DNA of 64,000 nucleotides from CAZXYS01 sp964645005 (GCA_964645005.1 CAZXYS010000001.1:158753-222752); one strand, 5' to 3'. Positions 15,677-25,941 are shown, counted from the stretch's first letter. Translations and numbers: made by a program. Notes: generated from the letters alone by a model not told the origin.

Positions 15677-18600
15677 TTGGAATATAATCGGTTAAGAATT
15701 TTGCGTAGCAGTGAAAAAAAAATATTTACAATAATTATATTTTCAATAATATTATTCTTTACTACCGGTCAAACCGGTAGAAGTTCCCAATTCTTTACAG
15801 ACTACTTTTCTACTTATAACTACTCCACATATAATCTCCTCAATTATAATTATTTCCTTTTCAGCCCTTTCAATCCATCTTACTTTAATTTGCTTTGGCA
15901 GGATCTTGATGAAGCCGCCTCACCAAAAGATTCAAGCTATTTCGACAAAGGACTGATGTATGACAAGGAAAATCTCGGTAGATATGAAGAACTTCGCAGC
16001 AGATTTGGCTTCTATGAAAATTACATTCCGGAAGGTTATGAATATTCCGCCGAAATGGATTCTTCCGGCGAGAGATTTAGAACAAGGGAAACCTTCGATA
16101 GCATAAACATTACCTACCCTTATGAATTAAGCCTTGATGAATACTTAGAGCTTAGAAAGAATAAATTAACAGATAATATCTGGGATTCGCTTACCGCCGA
16201 TTATGATCTTAAAAAGTCACTTTCCGGAGGAGATATAGCCAGATTGCTGGGGCAGGCTACGGGAATTGCTATTCCAGTACCGCCCAATCCGGTTATTAAC
16301 ATTTTTGGTAAGCCTGAGATAAGCATTAATGTAAACGGGGAAGTGAACCTTAGAATGGGCTTCCGCTGGGATTCGCAGAATTTGGGTACTGTATCGGCAT
16401 TCGGGCAGACGCAGGCTTCGCCTATGTTTAATCAGGACATAAGGGTGAACGTAAGCGGTAGAATAGGAGATAAACTCAAACTGGGCACCGACTGGAACAC
16501 ACGCAGGACTTTCGATCATGATAACCAGTTCAAGATAGGATATGAAGGCGAAGACGATGATATTATCAAGCTGGTCGAAGTGGGTAATGTCAGCCTGCCG
16601 CTGGAATCGCAGTTAATCGGCGGTGGAGATGCCCTGTTCGGTGTTCGTGCTGATTTTCAGTTCGGTCCATTATTCCTGAAAACATTGTTTTCACAGAGAC
16701 GCGGCGAAAGGAAATTTGTTGACGTCCGCGGCGGCGTCAGCAGGCAGTACTTCCGATTGCATGCTTATGATTATGCCAAGAATCACTTCTTCCTTGATAC
16801 AGCATATAAAACTATTTATGATTCATATTTTGAGAATCCCTCTTCACCTGTAATTAAAAATGATAATAGTGAAGCCAACTATATGCGAATAAAAGAAATA
16901 GAAGTATGGGAAACTACAAATGATGTCCGTGATGTTCATTCTGCCGAAGCGGTTGCTTTTGCTGATCTGGAACCTATTAAAAGTAAACAGGGGGAAACGT
17001 ATTCTAATTCTAAGAAAAGTGAACCGATGGAAGCAGGAAAAATTGAAAGCGGAAGATTTATGAGGTTAGATTCAAACCGATATCGAGTAAACCGTAATCT
17101 TGGGACATTAACGATTTTGAATCTTCGTCAGGATCGTACTTATGCCGTTGCTTTTAGGACTGAAGGAAAAGATGCCAATACTCCCAATGATGATGAATAT
17201 TATGGCACATTCTCACAGCATGCAAAAACTAAGGATACGCTGATCCTTAGACTGGTATACCGACCAAATCTGCAGCCTAAATTTGAAACTCTATGGGACA
17301 GGCAGATGAAGAATATATACTCCATCAATGCCACAAATGTTAACAGGGATGAAACAGAGATAGGTGTCTGGTATATAAATCAATCAAATGATTCTACTGA
17401 TGTATTGCAGGGTGCTCCTGACAAGCTTTTAAAAATTTTAGGTGTTGACAACGTAACTAATAGTACAGGTTCAAAGCCCCCTGACGGTAAATTTGACCTT
17501 AAGGAGCCATTTTTCAATGCCCAATACGGAGAGATAACCTTTCCTGACACCAGACCTTTTGACAGCGGGTTAGTAGAATATTTCGAAGAACAAGGTAACG
17601 CGCAATTGGCTCAACAATACACTTTCCCGGAAGTGTATGATACAACTTATGACATTGCCCGATTGAATGCCAATCGCGATAGATTTATTATCTCCGGCTA
17701 CGTCTCCGGCAGGGCTACTAACAAAATATCTCTCGGGGCTTTTAATCTGGCTCAAGGGAGCGTGAAAATCACCCTTGACGGAAAGCAACTCCGCGAATAT
17801 GAAGACTATATAGTTGACTATTACGCCGGTACGGTTACTCTTAGAAATCCAAGAGCCACTCTGCCAAACGCTGACCTGCAAATTCAATATGAGCAGCACG
17901 ATGTTTTTAATATTTCAACCAGAACTTTAGCAGGAATACGGGGTGATTATATCGTCGAGCGCAATAGAAGAATGGAAGCTATGTTAGGTTTTACCGTAAT
18001 GCATTATGACCAATCGGCTCTTATCGACCGTGTACGAATTGGCGAAGAGCCTGTTTCAAACACAATGCTCGGGCTCGATGGAAGCCTTCAGTGGGATACT
18101 CCCTGGATGACCAAGATGCTCGATATGCTGCCTTTTTATGATACAAAAGCTAAATCCCACCTTAATGTTGGTGGTGAACTCGCAATGATCCTGCCTACTC
18201 CAAACAAGAGAGAATCAAATGTATCATCGGATAATGGCGAACCGGTAGTTTATATTGATGATTTTGAGGGAGCACAAAGACAAATATCTTTGGGGCTTAA
18301 TCCCACGCAGTGGTCGCATTCATCGCCGCCCGTAGATTCTTCTATTGCTTTAGATGATACAAGCAGAGCCAAATACAGAGGAAAAATGTTCTGGTTTCAG
18401 TATTTTATACCTCGAGTTCCAATTAAAGATATATGGCCCAACCGCTCAACACTTACAGGCAGATCAAAGGTGAGTCCTTTAGAAATTTTGTTTGATCCCA
18501 ATTTCAGAGGCATCTATAATAATAATCCCGAGTATCTCGATCCCCGAAATCCTGATTACGATTCTACCGATGCCTTCGCTTTTAAACCTGAGAATAGGGA

Positions 18601-21600
18601 GAAAATCTGGGGCGGTATGATGCGCCTATTTTCTTCGTTCAATACGAACTTCGATACTGAGAATATCGAGTATATTGAAATTATGATGCGGGTTAATCCG
18701 AATCTATACGAGCCAGGCAGAACAAAAATGTATATTGAACTCGGACAGATAAGTGAAGATGTGATACCAAATGACACTCTTGACACCGAGGATGGCAGTA
18801 CTGCAGCAAATCCCCTGCCTAATGGTATTATCGATGTCGGTGAAGACAAAGGTCTTGACCGTCTAAATAATGATCAAGAGAGAGAGGTATACTTACCCCC
18901 GTTAAATAAGGAAGATGACCCTGCTCGTGATGACTACTCATTCAATTTTAATGAAGACGATCAGTACAGAGACGATAATGATTTCCGTTTCTATAATAAT
19001 TATGAGGGAAATGCCAGAGTCTCCGAATTAGGTCAGTTCCCCGACACTGAGATACTCAATGATAATAACGGACAGACCCTTGCAAGAGACAACAGTTACT
19101 TTACTTATGAGGTGAATTTAACACCCGATCCAAACGTAAACAAACAAATAGTTGGCGGTAATGAAGATAAAGGATGGTTTTTGTATAGAATACCTATAAG
19201 AAAACCTGACCGCAGAACCGGCAACCCATCATTTTCAAATATTCAATACATCAGGGCTTGGTTTAAAGGCGGAGTGCTGAAAGCAAAGATAGCTGACTGG
19301 CGGCTTGTCGGTTCTCAGTGGCAGAGGATCAGCCAGTTTCAATCTGATGTGCCGCCTGACGACAGCGTTATGTCGCTTGCATTCGTAAACCGCGAAGAGA
19401 ACGCAGGACCACCGGACTTTTATACTCTTCCGCCGGGAGTTCATCCACCTCGGCAAAGAGGAGCAGCACGCCAGTACGAAGATATTCAGCTTAATGAACA
19501 ATCACTGTCGGTCAGTGTAAAAAATCTGAGGTATGGCGATGAAAGAATGGCTGTTCGTATATTCCGCGACATGGATCTATTCAATTACAATGAACTGAAA
19601 TTCTTTATCCATGGCGATGGCTCGATGCCTGATAAAATAGTTCCCGGTTCCACACCGAAGGCGTATGCTTTCGTACGCTTTGGGACGGACTCATCAAACT
19701 ATTACGAATACAGAGTCCCATTGGTCAGGGGATGGCAGGATCTGGGAATTAAAATGGATGAACTGACGGCTATAAAGAAAATAAGGGATACATCAAGAAT
19801 ATTCGAAAGACAGGATGGTTTCCCCGTGCCCGGTGAAGAATTTTCAACATTTGCCATCAAGGGAAATCCGATCCTGACAAGAGTTAAATTCTTTGGGGTA
19901 GGTATATCCAATCCTGAGGAGAGATTCCCCAACGAATTGACCACAACCATGTGGGTGAACGAATTACGCCTGATAAGCCCCGAAGATGATGCCGACTGGG
20001 CAGGTATCGGTAATATTGATATGAAACTGGCAGATCTGGGCTCAATCTCGGCTAATTTCAGGCATAGTCTGCCTAATTTCCATAAACTGGAAGAGCGGTT
20101 CGGAAACAGAATGACTACGACTCAATGGTCTGTGTCGATGCAGGGTAATCTGGAAAAGTTCGCGCCTAAAAGCTTCAAAGGTATGAAGCTTCCGATTTCT
20201 TACACTCACTCGGAATTTTTCGAGAATCCCGAATATGTGGCTAATAGTGACATAAATTTGGATGAAGCTGCGGATGCCGTTTATGATGATGTATATAATA
20301 ATTCCCAGAATAGGGGGGAAGCAAAAAATGCAGCTCAGGAATTCAGAGAAGAATCTCAAACTCTAAGAATACAGGACAGGTGGGCGATTACCGGTGTGCA
20401 ATTAGGATTGCCGACCAAATTCTGGATGATAGATAAAACGCTGAACAGGATTACATTTACATATTCTTACTCGCAGGAATATGAAAGATCGCCTGTGGTG
20501 GAGGAACGTTTTAGCTGGATATGGCAGCTCAATGCCAAGTACTCCGTTAATTTTCCCAATTTACTTGAATTCGAGCCTATGGGATGGGCAAAAGAAGTTC
20601 CAATACTAAATACATATAATGAATTGAAAGTGAACTTCCTGCCCAACAATTTATCTCTTGGGCTGGATATGCAGCGCCAGCGTACAACTGAAAAGTCGCG
20701 CTTCCTTGACTTTCCGAGTCCTGTTTACAGGGACTTCTCAGCTTCAAGGAATGCACAGTTTACATGGAAATTTGCTGAAGGAGGATTCATAAATCCGGTG
20801 CTGGATTATTCTGTTAACTCTCAGAATACCCTTGTCCCTCTGGAATTCAATGCCCAGGGTGAGCAAAGAACCGGCAGTGAAATAGCCTCAGCAATGTTTT
20901 TCAACGACGGAAGTATCATTGATTTCGGAAAGAACAATAGACATACGCAGACCGTAACACTGAAATTTACTCCTGTACTGCCCAATGCGGCAGGTATAAG
21001 CGAAGCAATGGATATATCCGGGCAGTTTAATACCACCTATAATTGGGATAATCCGAGGGAGCCTGATCCTGAGCTTACTGATGTTGCCAAAAATGCTAGT
21101 TATAACAGCAGCATAAGATTCAGTTTGGGATTGAAGCTGAAATCACTTGGCGATAGTTGGTTTGGCGGCGGGACATCATCTGGTCAAGGATCACCCACAG
21201 GTTTTGCTCCACCCGATACAAGCAGGGATAAAAAGCCCAAAAGCAAAAGCGGCGGTCTTAAACTGTTAGGAACCGTGGGTAAAGTATTTAAAACAATTTT
21301 CATGGATTACGAAAAGGTTGATTTCTCCATCAACCAGCAGAATTCCTCGACAAATCCGGGAGTTTACGGCGGTACAGGTATGAATAATTTCTGGGGTAGA
21401 AGTCTACTGTTCAGGGATAACAGAGATATCTATGGACCGAGTACTGCTTATCAGTTGGGGCTTGTATCGAATCCCCACGGAGGTTTTTATATGACAGGTT
21501 CCGATAAATTCCCCTGGTTCGGGTTCAATACATACACCGGCTTAAGACCGCCAAATGCCGTACTGCAGGATAATTACAGCCAGTCTACTTCGTTCAAAAT

Positions 21601-22627
21601 AGCTACTAACCGTCCTTTGTGGAAGGATGCAACCTTGGAGCTTAACTGGCAGACAAGTTTGGGATATAACCGCAACTCGACAGTTATCACTGAGGACGAC
21701 GGTGTACCGCAATTCACTAATATAATTGCTATGGAATCCCTGCAAAGAACCTATCTGGCATTGCCGACAATTTTTGGGATAAATCTTGGTAACACAATTG
21801 AAAGCGTTGTTGAGCTTTATGAGCTGAAAAAAGCTGCAATCGAAGCTGCCGCCGTAGATTCTATAGATAAGTATCAGAAGCTGCAAAACGCACTTGGACA
21901 ATCATTCCATGACGGCTTCGAATTGTTTAGCATCTTCAGTGGACAAGCCGGCAAATTCATGCCCGCAGTTAACTGGGCACTCAGGTGGGAAGGCATCGAA
22001 GACTGGGGCATCTGGGGCGGTATTGCTAAGAGGGTTTCTCTTGAGCATGCCTATCAGTCACAATATCAGGAAAATGCCCAGATAACCGACAACGGACGAA
22101 CTGTTCAGGGGCAGCAGGTACAATTTGGGTTCCAACCATTGGTAGGATTAACTATGGGATTTGATGAGAATGCCCTGAATGGCGTACTAACGGCGTCATT
22201 TCGATGGAACTCACAGACGTCCTATCAATTAATGTCATCCAACAGGTCTACAATTACGCGTCAGAGTTCGGAAGAAATATCAGTTCAAGCTAGTTACACT
22301 ATGAAATCATTCGATTTTCCGTTGTTGGGATTCACATTCAAAAATGATTTTGAGGTTAGCTGGATGACCTCCTTCAAAATGAATAAACGTGCAACTTATG
22401 ACATCCTCGACGAATCCAGCTACGAAGACAATGAAGAGGGAAGAACCCTCGACGGAAACACGCAGCTTACAATAGAACCCCGCGCAACCTATTCAATTAG
22501 CGATAGAGTAAGGGCATCATTTTTCTTCCGATACGAGGGGACTTTTACCGAAGGTGCAGCTCAACCGGGATTCAGTACTTATCAGGTTGGTCTTGATATA
22601 AGGATCTCCATTGCCGGGGGTAGATAA
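15677..22627 (+). CDS. sprA: Cell-surface protein SprA, T9SS outer-membrane translocon
   Basis: 2316 aa, close to the ~2400 aa of known SprA. SprA forms the giant outer-membrane barrel of the type IX secretion system, through which proteins with C-terminal sorting domains leave the cell. Family signs include the early stretch VNLRMGFRWDSQNLG, DRVRIGEEPVSNTMLG in the middle, PVVYIDDFEGAQRQISLG near residue 860, long alternating beta strands throughout, and a terminal strand (TYQVGLDIRISIAG). There is no ATG near the start: TTG at 15677 or TTG at 15701 both precede a hydrophobic signal segment (IFTIIIFSIILFFTTGQTG). Neither has a clear SD. Other T9SS genes are not in the window, but four cargo-type genes are. 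Confidence 0.92.
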   Translation: MEYNRLRILRSSEKKIFTIIIFSIILFFTTGQTGRSSQFFTDYFSTYNYSTYNLLNYNYFLFSPFNPSYFNLLWQDLDEAASPKDSSYFDKGLMYDKENLGRYEELRSRFGFYENYIPEGYEYSAEMDSSGERFRTRETFDSINITYPYELSLDEYLELRKNKLTDNIWDSLTADYDLKKSLSGGDIARLLGQATGIAIPVPPNPVINIFGKPEISINVNGEVNLRMGFRWDSQNLGTVSAFGQTQASPMFNQDIRVNVSGRIGDKLKLGTDWNTRRTFDHDNQFKIGYEGEDDDIIKLVEVGNVSLPLESQLIGGGDALFGVRADFQFGPLFLKTLFSQRRGERKFVDVRGGVSRQYFRLHAYDYAKNHFFLDTAYKTIYDSYFENPSSPVIKNDNSEANYMRIKEIEVWETTNDVRDVHSAEAVAFADLEPIKSKQGETYSNSKKSEPMEAGKIESGRFMRLDSNRYRVNRNLGTLTILNLRQDRTYAVAFRTEGKDANTPNDDEYYGTFSQHAKTKDTLILRLVYRPNLQPKFETLWDRQMKNIYSINATNVNRDETEIGVWYINQSNDSTDVLQGAPDKLLKILGVDNVTNSTGSKPPDGKFDLKEPFFNAQYGEITFPDTRPFDSGLVEYFEEQGNAQLAQQYTFPEVYDTTYDIARLNANRDRFIISGYVSGRATNKISLGAFNLAQGSVKITLDGKQLREYEDYIVDYYAGTVTLRNPRATLPNADLQIQYEQHDVFNISTRTLAGIRGDYIVERNRRMEAMLGFTVMHYDQSALIDRVRIGEEPVSNTMLGLDGSLQWDTPWMTKMLDMLPFYDTKAKSHLNVGGELAMILPTPNKRESNVSSDNGEPVVYIDDFEGAQRQISLGLNPTQWSHSSPPVDSSIALDDTSRAKYRGKMFWFQYFIPRVPIKDIWPNRSTLTGRSKVSPLEILFDPNFRGIYNNNPEYLDPRNPDYDSTDAFAFKPENREKIWGGMMRLFSSFNTNFDTENIEYIEIMMRVNPNLYEPGRTKMYIELGQISEDVIPNDTLDTEDGSTAANPLPNGIIDVGEDKGLDRLNNDQEREVYLPPLNKEDDPARDDYSFNFNEDDQYRDDNDFRFYNNYEGNARVSELGQFPDTEILNDNNGQTLARDNSYFTYEVNLTPDPNVNKQIVGGNEDKGWFLYRIPIRKPDRRTGNPSFSNIQYIRAWFKGGVLKAKIADWRLVGSQWQRISQFQSDVPPDDSVMSLAFVNREENAGPPDFYTLPPGVHPPRQRGAARQYEDIQLNEQSLSVSVKNLRYGDERMAVRIFRDMDLFNYNELKFFIHGDGSMPDKIVPGSTPKAYAFVRFGTDSSNYYEYRVPLVRGWQDLGIKMDELTAIKKIRDTSRIFERQDGFPVPGEEFSTFAIKGNPILTRVKFFGVGISNPEERFPNELTTTMWVNELRLISPEDDADWAGIGNIDMKLADLGSISANFRHSLPNFHKLEERFGNRMTTTQWSVSMQGNLEKFAPKSFKGMKLPISYTHSEFFENPEYVANSDINLDEAADAVYDDVYNNSQNRGEAKNAAQEFREESQTLRIQDRWAITGVQLGLPTKFWMIDKTLNRITFTYSYSQEYERSPVVEERFSWIWQLNAKYSVNFPNLLEFEPMGWAKEVPILNTYNELKVNFLPNNLSLGLDMQRQRTTEKSRFLDFPSPVYRDFSASRNAQFTWKFAEGGFINPVLDYSVNSQNTLVPLEFNAQGEQRTGSEIASAMFFNDGSIIDFGKNNRHTQTVTLKFTPVLPNAAGISEAMDISGQFNTTYNWDNPREPDPELTDVAKNASYNSSIRFSLGLKLKSLGDSWFGGGTSSGQGSPTGFAPPDTSRDKKPKSKSGGLKLLGTVGKVFKTIFMDYEKVDFSINQQNSSTNPGVYGGTGMNNFWGRSLLFRDNRDIYGPSTAYQLGLVSNPHGGFYMTGSDKFPWFGFNTYTGLRPPNAVLQDNYSQSTSFKIATNRPLWKDATLELNWQTSLGYNRNSTVITEDDGVPQFTNIIAMESLQRTYLALPTIFGINLGNTIESVVELYELKKAAIEAAAVDSIDKYQKLQNALGQSFHDGFELFSIFSGQAGKFMPAVNWALRWEGIEDWGIWGGIAKRVSLEHAYQSQYQENAQITDNGRTVQGQQVQFGFQPLVGLTMGFDENALNGVLTASFRWNSQTSYQLMSSNRSTITRQSSEEISVQASYTMKSFDFPLLGFTFKNDFEVSWMTSFKMNKRATYDILDESSYEDNEEGRTLDGNTQLTIEPRATYSISDRVRASFFFRYEGTFTEGAAQPGFSTYQVGLDIRISIAGGR

Positions 22628-22806
22628 AAGTAAAAGACTTATACGATAGTATTATGCAAATATCTGGAAGTAACTTTATTCTGCCGAAGACAATCCGGCT
22701 TTTCAGCTTTCAAAACGGACAAGCATTTATATCGCTTCAAATAAAATGATGAACTGTAAAATAAAAAATTTCCAATATATATATTACTATATCTTATTGT
22801 TTTTTC

Positions 22807-22950
22807 TTAATTGCCAAACTCCTTGATCTTTTCTTCAAGAAAGCGTTCCATTCCATCTTTTATATTATTTATACATAACAATAGAACAGAAAGTATACCT
22901 GTTGTAGTTGAGAAATAAAAACTAAAGGAATTTATTCTATTTAATAGTTA
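22807..22950 (-). pseudogene. Possible remnant: 3' end of an unidentified gene
   Basis: On the minus strand an uninterrupted frame of about 47 codons ends with TAA at 22807. It has protein-like character: a hydrophobic stretch (TTTGILSVLLLC), then an amphipathic charged end (MERFLEEKIKEFGN). There is no upstream ATG and stops lie just before it, so it is best read as the tail of a decayed gene, or as chance. Confidence 0.25.
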
Positions 22951-23003
22951 GGAATCCTAAACATTCGCATTAGACAATATAAAATTTTAAGCAGCAATTG
23001 CAA

Positions 23004-23023
23004 CAGCAAGCTTTAGCTTGCTG
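23004..23023. repeat. Short hairpin element (CAGCAAGC-TTTA-GCTTGCTG)
   Basis: Perfect 8-bp inverted repeat with a 4-base TTTA loop. It has the same architecture as the two hairpins that follow it (loop TAAA), but a different stem sequence. Confidence 0.7.
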
Positions 23024-23036
23024 CTAATTCTAAGTT

Positions 23037-23124
23037 TTTCAGGACAGTTGCAAAGTGCTAAAGCACTTTGTTATAAATGCTTTCAGGACAGTTGCAAAGT
23101 GCTAAAGCACTTTGTTATAAATGC
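23037..23124. repeat. Two tandem 44-bp repeats, each with a hairpin
   Basis: Units 23037-23080 and 23081-23124 are identical. Each contains the perfect inverted repeat CAAAGTGC-TAAA-GCACTTTG (23051-23070 and 23095-23114). It lies just downstream of the UDP-galactopyranose mutase gene. Confidence 0.9.
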
Positions 23125-23188
23125 TAACATACATTAATATTTTCTAATTTATTTAATTTAAGTTTACTGCATAATCGATTCGCAGCAT

Positions 23189-24313
23189 TTATTTCTTAGC
23201 AATTTTCCGCTCGAACATAAGCAAGGCAACACCTACGATTTGCTCCATGTCATAGTATTTGTATTCAGCGAGCCTGCCGACAAAAAATACACTATCTTTT
23301 AATTTAGCGGCTTCTTTCTGGTATTTTTTGAATGCCTCATGATTATCTTTATTGGGGATAGGGTAGTAGGGATCGTTTACGCCTTCGATAAACTTCTGTG
23401 GATATTCATAGGCAACTGTTGTGGAGTCGGCTTTTTGATCGGTGAAGTGCTTAAATTCAGTTATGCGAGTGTAGTTATGATTGTTCGGGTAGTTCACCTG
23501 CGAAACTTCCTGAAATTTTTCGACCGGGTAGTTTTTGAAATCAAATTCCAGACTGCGGTAGGGGAGTTCGCCGTGCATTTTGTCGAAAAACTGATCGATC
23601 ATTCCTGTGAATATCATTTTATCGAATTTAATGTCCGATTCGATGTCCTTATAGTCTGTATTCAGGAGCAGGTGAATATTCGGGTGATCTATCATTTTCC
23701 TGAACATTTCCGTGTAGCCGCGGCGGGGGATTCCCTGGTAAGTATCCTGAAAGTATCTGTTATCGCGGCTAAGATAAACCGGAACACGTGAAGTGACGGA
23801 AAAGTCTAACTCTTCGGGTTTTAGTCCCCATTGTTTGACGGTATAGCCGAGGAAAACGTGATTGTAAATGTAATCTGCGAGGAATTTCAGATCTTTTTCC
23901 TTGCATTCGCGGAGCTTGAGAATGGGTATTTTCAATCCGCAGCCGTATTTGTCGATCAAAAGTTTTTCTAGAGTTTGCGCGAATTGTTGCGGGAAAACCT
24001 GGTAAATAGAATTGAAATTGAAAGGCACGGGAACTTTTTTGCCTTCTACAACTGCAAGTACATGGTGATAATAGGGCAGCCAGTCAGTGAACTGCGAGAG
24101 ATAGTCCCAGCTTTTTTTTGAATTAGTGTGGAAAATGTGGGGACCGTACTTGTGCACGAGGATACCGTTTTCATCGTAGAAATCGTATGCGTTTCCGCCG
24201 ATGTGGTTCCGGCGCTCGACTATGAGCACTTTCTTGTCGAGCTGAGCTGCAATTCTTTCGGCAAGAATGCAGCCCGCATAACCTGCTCCGACGATAACAT
24301 AATCGAATTTCAA
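23189..24313 (-). CDS. glf: UDP-galactopyranose mutase
   Basis: 374 aa, the usual length. This FAD enzyme interconverts UDP-galactopyranose and UDP-galactofuranose, the donor for Galf in surface glycans. The N-terminal dinucleotide-binding motif is VGAGYAGCILAERIA, followed by IVERRNHIGGNAYD and YGPHIFHTNSKKSWDYL, which are diagnostic. The conserved Arg/Tyr regions of the active site (YRSLEFDF, TRITEFKHF, TTVAYEYP) are present, and the C-terminal FVGRLAEYKYYDMEQIVGVAL is typical. The start is TTG at 24313 with a good SD (GGAGAT) upstream. A flippase gene lies upstream on the same strand (gap about 80 bases), consistent with polysaccharide export, but no galactofuranosyltransferase is adjacent. 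Confidence 0.95.
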   Translation of the reverse strand: MKFDYVIVGAGYAGCILAERIAAQLDKKVLIVERRNHIGGNAYDFYDENGILVHKYGPHIFHTNSKKSWDYLSQFTDWLPYYHHVLAVVEGKKVPVPFNFNSIYQVFPQQFAQTLEKLLIDKYGCGLKIPILKLRECKEKDLKFLADYIYNHVFLGYTVKQWGLKPEELDFSVTSRVPVYLSRDNRYFQDTYQGIPRRGYTEMFRKMIDHPNIHLLLNTDYKDIESDIKFDKMIFTGMIDQFFDKMHGELPYRSLEFDFKNYPVEKFQEVSQVNYPNNHNYTRITEFKHFTDQKADSTTVAYEYPQKFIEGVNDPYYPIPNKDNHEAFKKYQKEAAKLKDSVFFVGRLAEYKYYDMEQIVGVALLMFERKIAKK

Positions 24314-24393
24314 TCTATATCTCCTTTATTTTTCTTCCATATTTAATGTTGTGTCCATTTAAATATTTGAATTTACAGGAATTTTCATGCCAT

Positions 24394-25803
24394 TTATTTT
24401 TTTAGATATTTGCGTATTTCTTCAATTGATATTGTTTTGAAGGTCAAATTGACAATAATAAACAAAGCTGTGCTCAAGCCTCCTGCCAGGTAAGGATTCC
24501 ACCCCATATACGCATGCAGCAGGCTGCCAATGCCACAGGAAATGACTGCTATGACTAAGAATTTTAATAGAGTTAGTAAATATATCTTTTTAATAATTTT
24601 GAACAATAGGATGTTGAAGCCAATAGAAATGATGCTTTCGCCGATAATTGTTACAAGGGCAGCACCATTAAAACCGAATTTTGGAATAATTATCAAATTT
24701 AAGATCAAATGAACGCCAGCTCCGATAGAAAATACATACATCACAGACTTTTCTTTTTTCCAGCCGTAAAGGGGAGCGTAGCTGGATACGTTAATATAAG
24801 CCATGATCGATGCGACCATTAGTAATTTAAGCGTCAGCCCTACTTCGCTGTATTCGGCTCCATAGACCAGATTGATCATGAAGTCTGAGAATGTGAAGAA
24901 ACCCGTTGCAATGATAGCGCCGGCAAAAAACATCAATCGAGTGTATTTCTCCATTACTTTGCGGCGGTCTTCAACGGTTTCCTGTTTAGACAGTATAGGG
25001 AAAAAAGCATTCTGAATGATGATAGACGGAATCAAAGCCAGTTGTAATACTCTGTAAGCTGCGAAGTAGAATCCGGCTTCGGATTCCGCTCTCGTTGCTG
25101 CCAATAATGGTATCGGGAATAAATTCAGGATTGTTATCAGTGCTGCATTATAAGCCACCGGAGCGGCGGACTTCATTAAGTTCCTGATGAATTTGAAATC
25201 AAGCTCAAGTTTCAGGCTGCCGAACATCTTTACATAAAGACCGAGCATCCAAAGAAAGTTAACAGTCATGGAAATAACCATAACGGTGATAGCAATTACA
25301 GTGTCGTCTTTGTTTTGAACGAATATTATTATTCCAACCAGATTCAATACGTTAGTGATGATCTGGCGGAGGGATAATACCTCCATTCTCTCGATACCAA
25401 TGTAAACCCAGTCGGTTTTGATGGCATTTGCGAAGAGGTTGAACCCGGCAATGAGCACTACGGTTCGCTCAGTTCCGGAACTTTTCATTAGCATTGCGAA
25501 TGTAAATAAGGCAGAGTAAGAGATTATTGCTAATATTAACCGTAAAGAAAGTATGTTATTAGCGTGTTTTTGGATACTGTCGGGATCCTTGGCGGCTTCG
25601 CGCTGACCTATCGGATTCAATCCGAAATTTACCAGTAACATGAAAAAAGTCAAGGTAGCTATGGCATCACCGTAAATGCCATAACCCGAAGAAAGAAGAA
25701 CACGAGCCAGATAAGCGGTTGCTGCAAAATTAATGCCCTTGGAGGCAATTTCAGCAACCGTAAGGGAAAGCATGTTTTTGATTATTTTGCGCGAAGCTCT
25801 CAA
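24394..25803 (-). CDS. Wzx-like polysaccharide flippase (MOP superfamily)
   Basis: 469 aa and strongly hydrophobic, with about 12-14 predicted membrane segments. It begins with the pattern of oligosaccharide flippases (NMLSLTVAEIASKGINFAATAYLARVL, then GYGIYGDAIATLTFFMLLVNFGL). Such proteins move lipid-linked glycan units across the inner membrane. The open frame begins at TTG 25803 (MRASRKII); an ATG at 25770 (MLSLTVAEI) is an alternative start. It is followed on the same strand by UDP-galactopyranose mutase, so a Galf-containing surface glycan is plausible. It could equally be a generic polysaccharide transporter; the substrate cannot be read from the sequence. Confidence 0.8.
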   Translation of the reverse strand: MRASRKIIKNMLSLTVAEIASKGINFAATAYLARVLLSSGYGIYGDAIATLTFFMLLVNFGLNPIGQREAAKDPDSIQKHANNILSLRLILAIISYSALFTFAMLMKSSGTERTVVLIAGFNLFANAIKTDWVYIGIERMEVLSLRQIITNVLNLVGIIIFVQNKDDTVIAITVMVISMTVNFLWMLGLYVKMFGSLKLELDFKFIRNLMKSAAPVAYNAALITILNLFPIPLLAATRAESEAGFYFAAYRVLQLALIPSIIIQNAFFPILSKQETVEDRRKVMEKYTRLMFFAGAIIATGFFTFSDFMINLVYGAEYSEVGLTLKLLMVASIMAYINVSSYAPLYGWKKEKSVMYVFSIGAGVHLILNLIIIPKFGFNGAALVTIIGESIISIGFNILLFKIIKKIYLLTLLKFLVIAVISCGIGSLLHAYMGWNPYLAGGLSTALFIIVNLTFKTISIEEIRKYLKK

Positions 25804-25941
25804 AGTTAGTTGATTTGTTCTAGTTTTTTAAACAAACAACAAAATTAAGCAAATTATAGTAAATTGAAAATGGGAGATTTTAGTTGGTTCGAGGATATAA
25901 TGATCACGAAATTTTTATTTTGGTGTATAAAAGAGCATAAA

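Larger units (their letters stand above)
22628..23188. other. 561-bp gene-poor interval with hairpin repeats
   Basis: After the sprA stop this AT-rich stretch holds a possible decayed reading frame (22807-22950, minus), one hairpin (23004-23023) and a perfect 44-bp tandem duplication containing a second hairpin (23037-23124). No further gene or RNA could be recognised. Confidence 0.5.

Noticed and set aside
23037..23124. CRISPR array
   Set aside because: Only two units, directly adjacent with no spacer between them, each with an internal palindrome; no cas genes.
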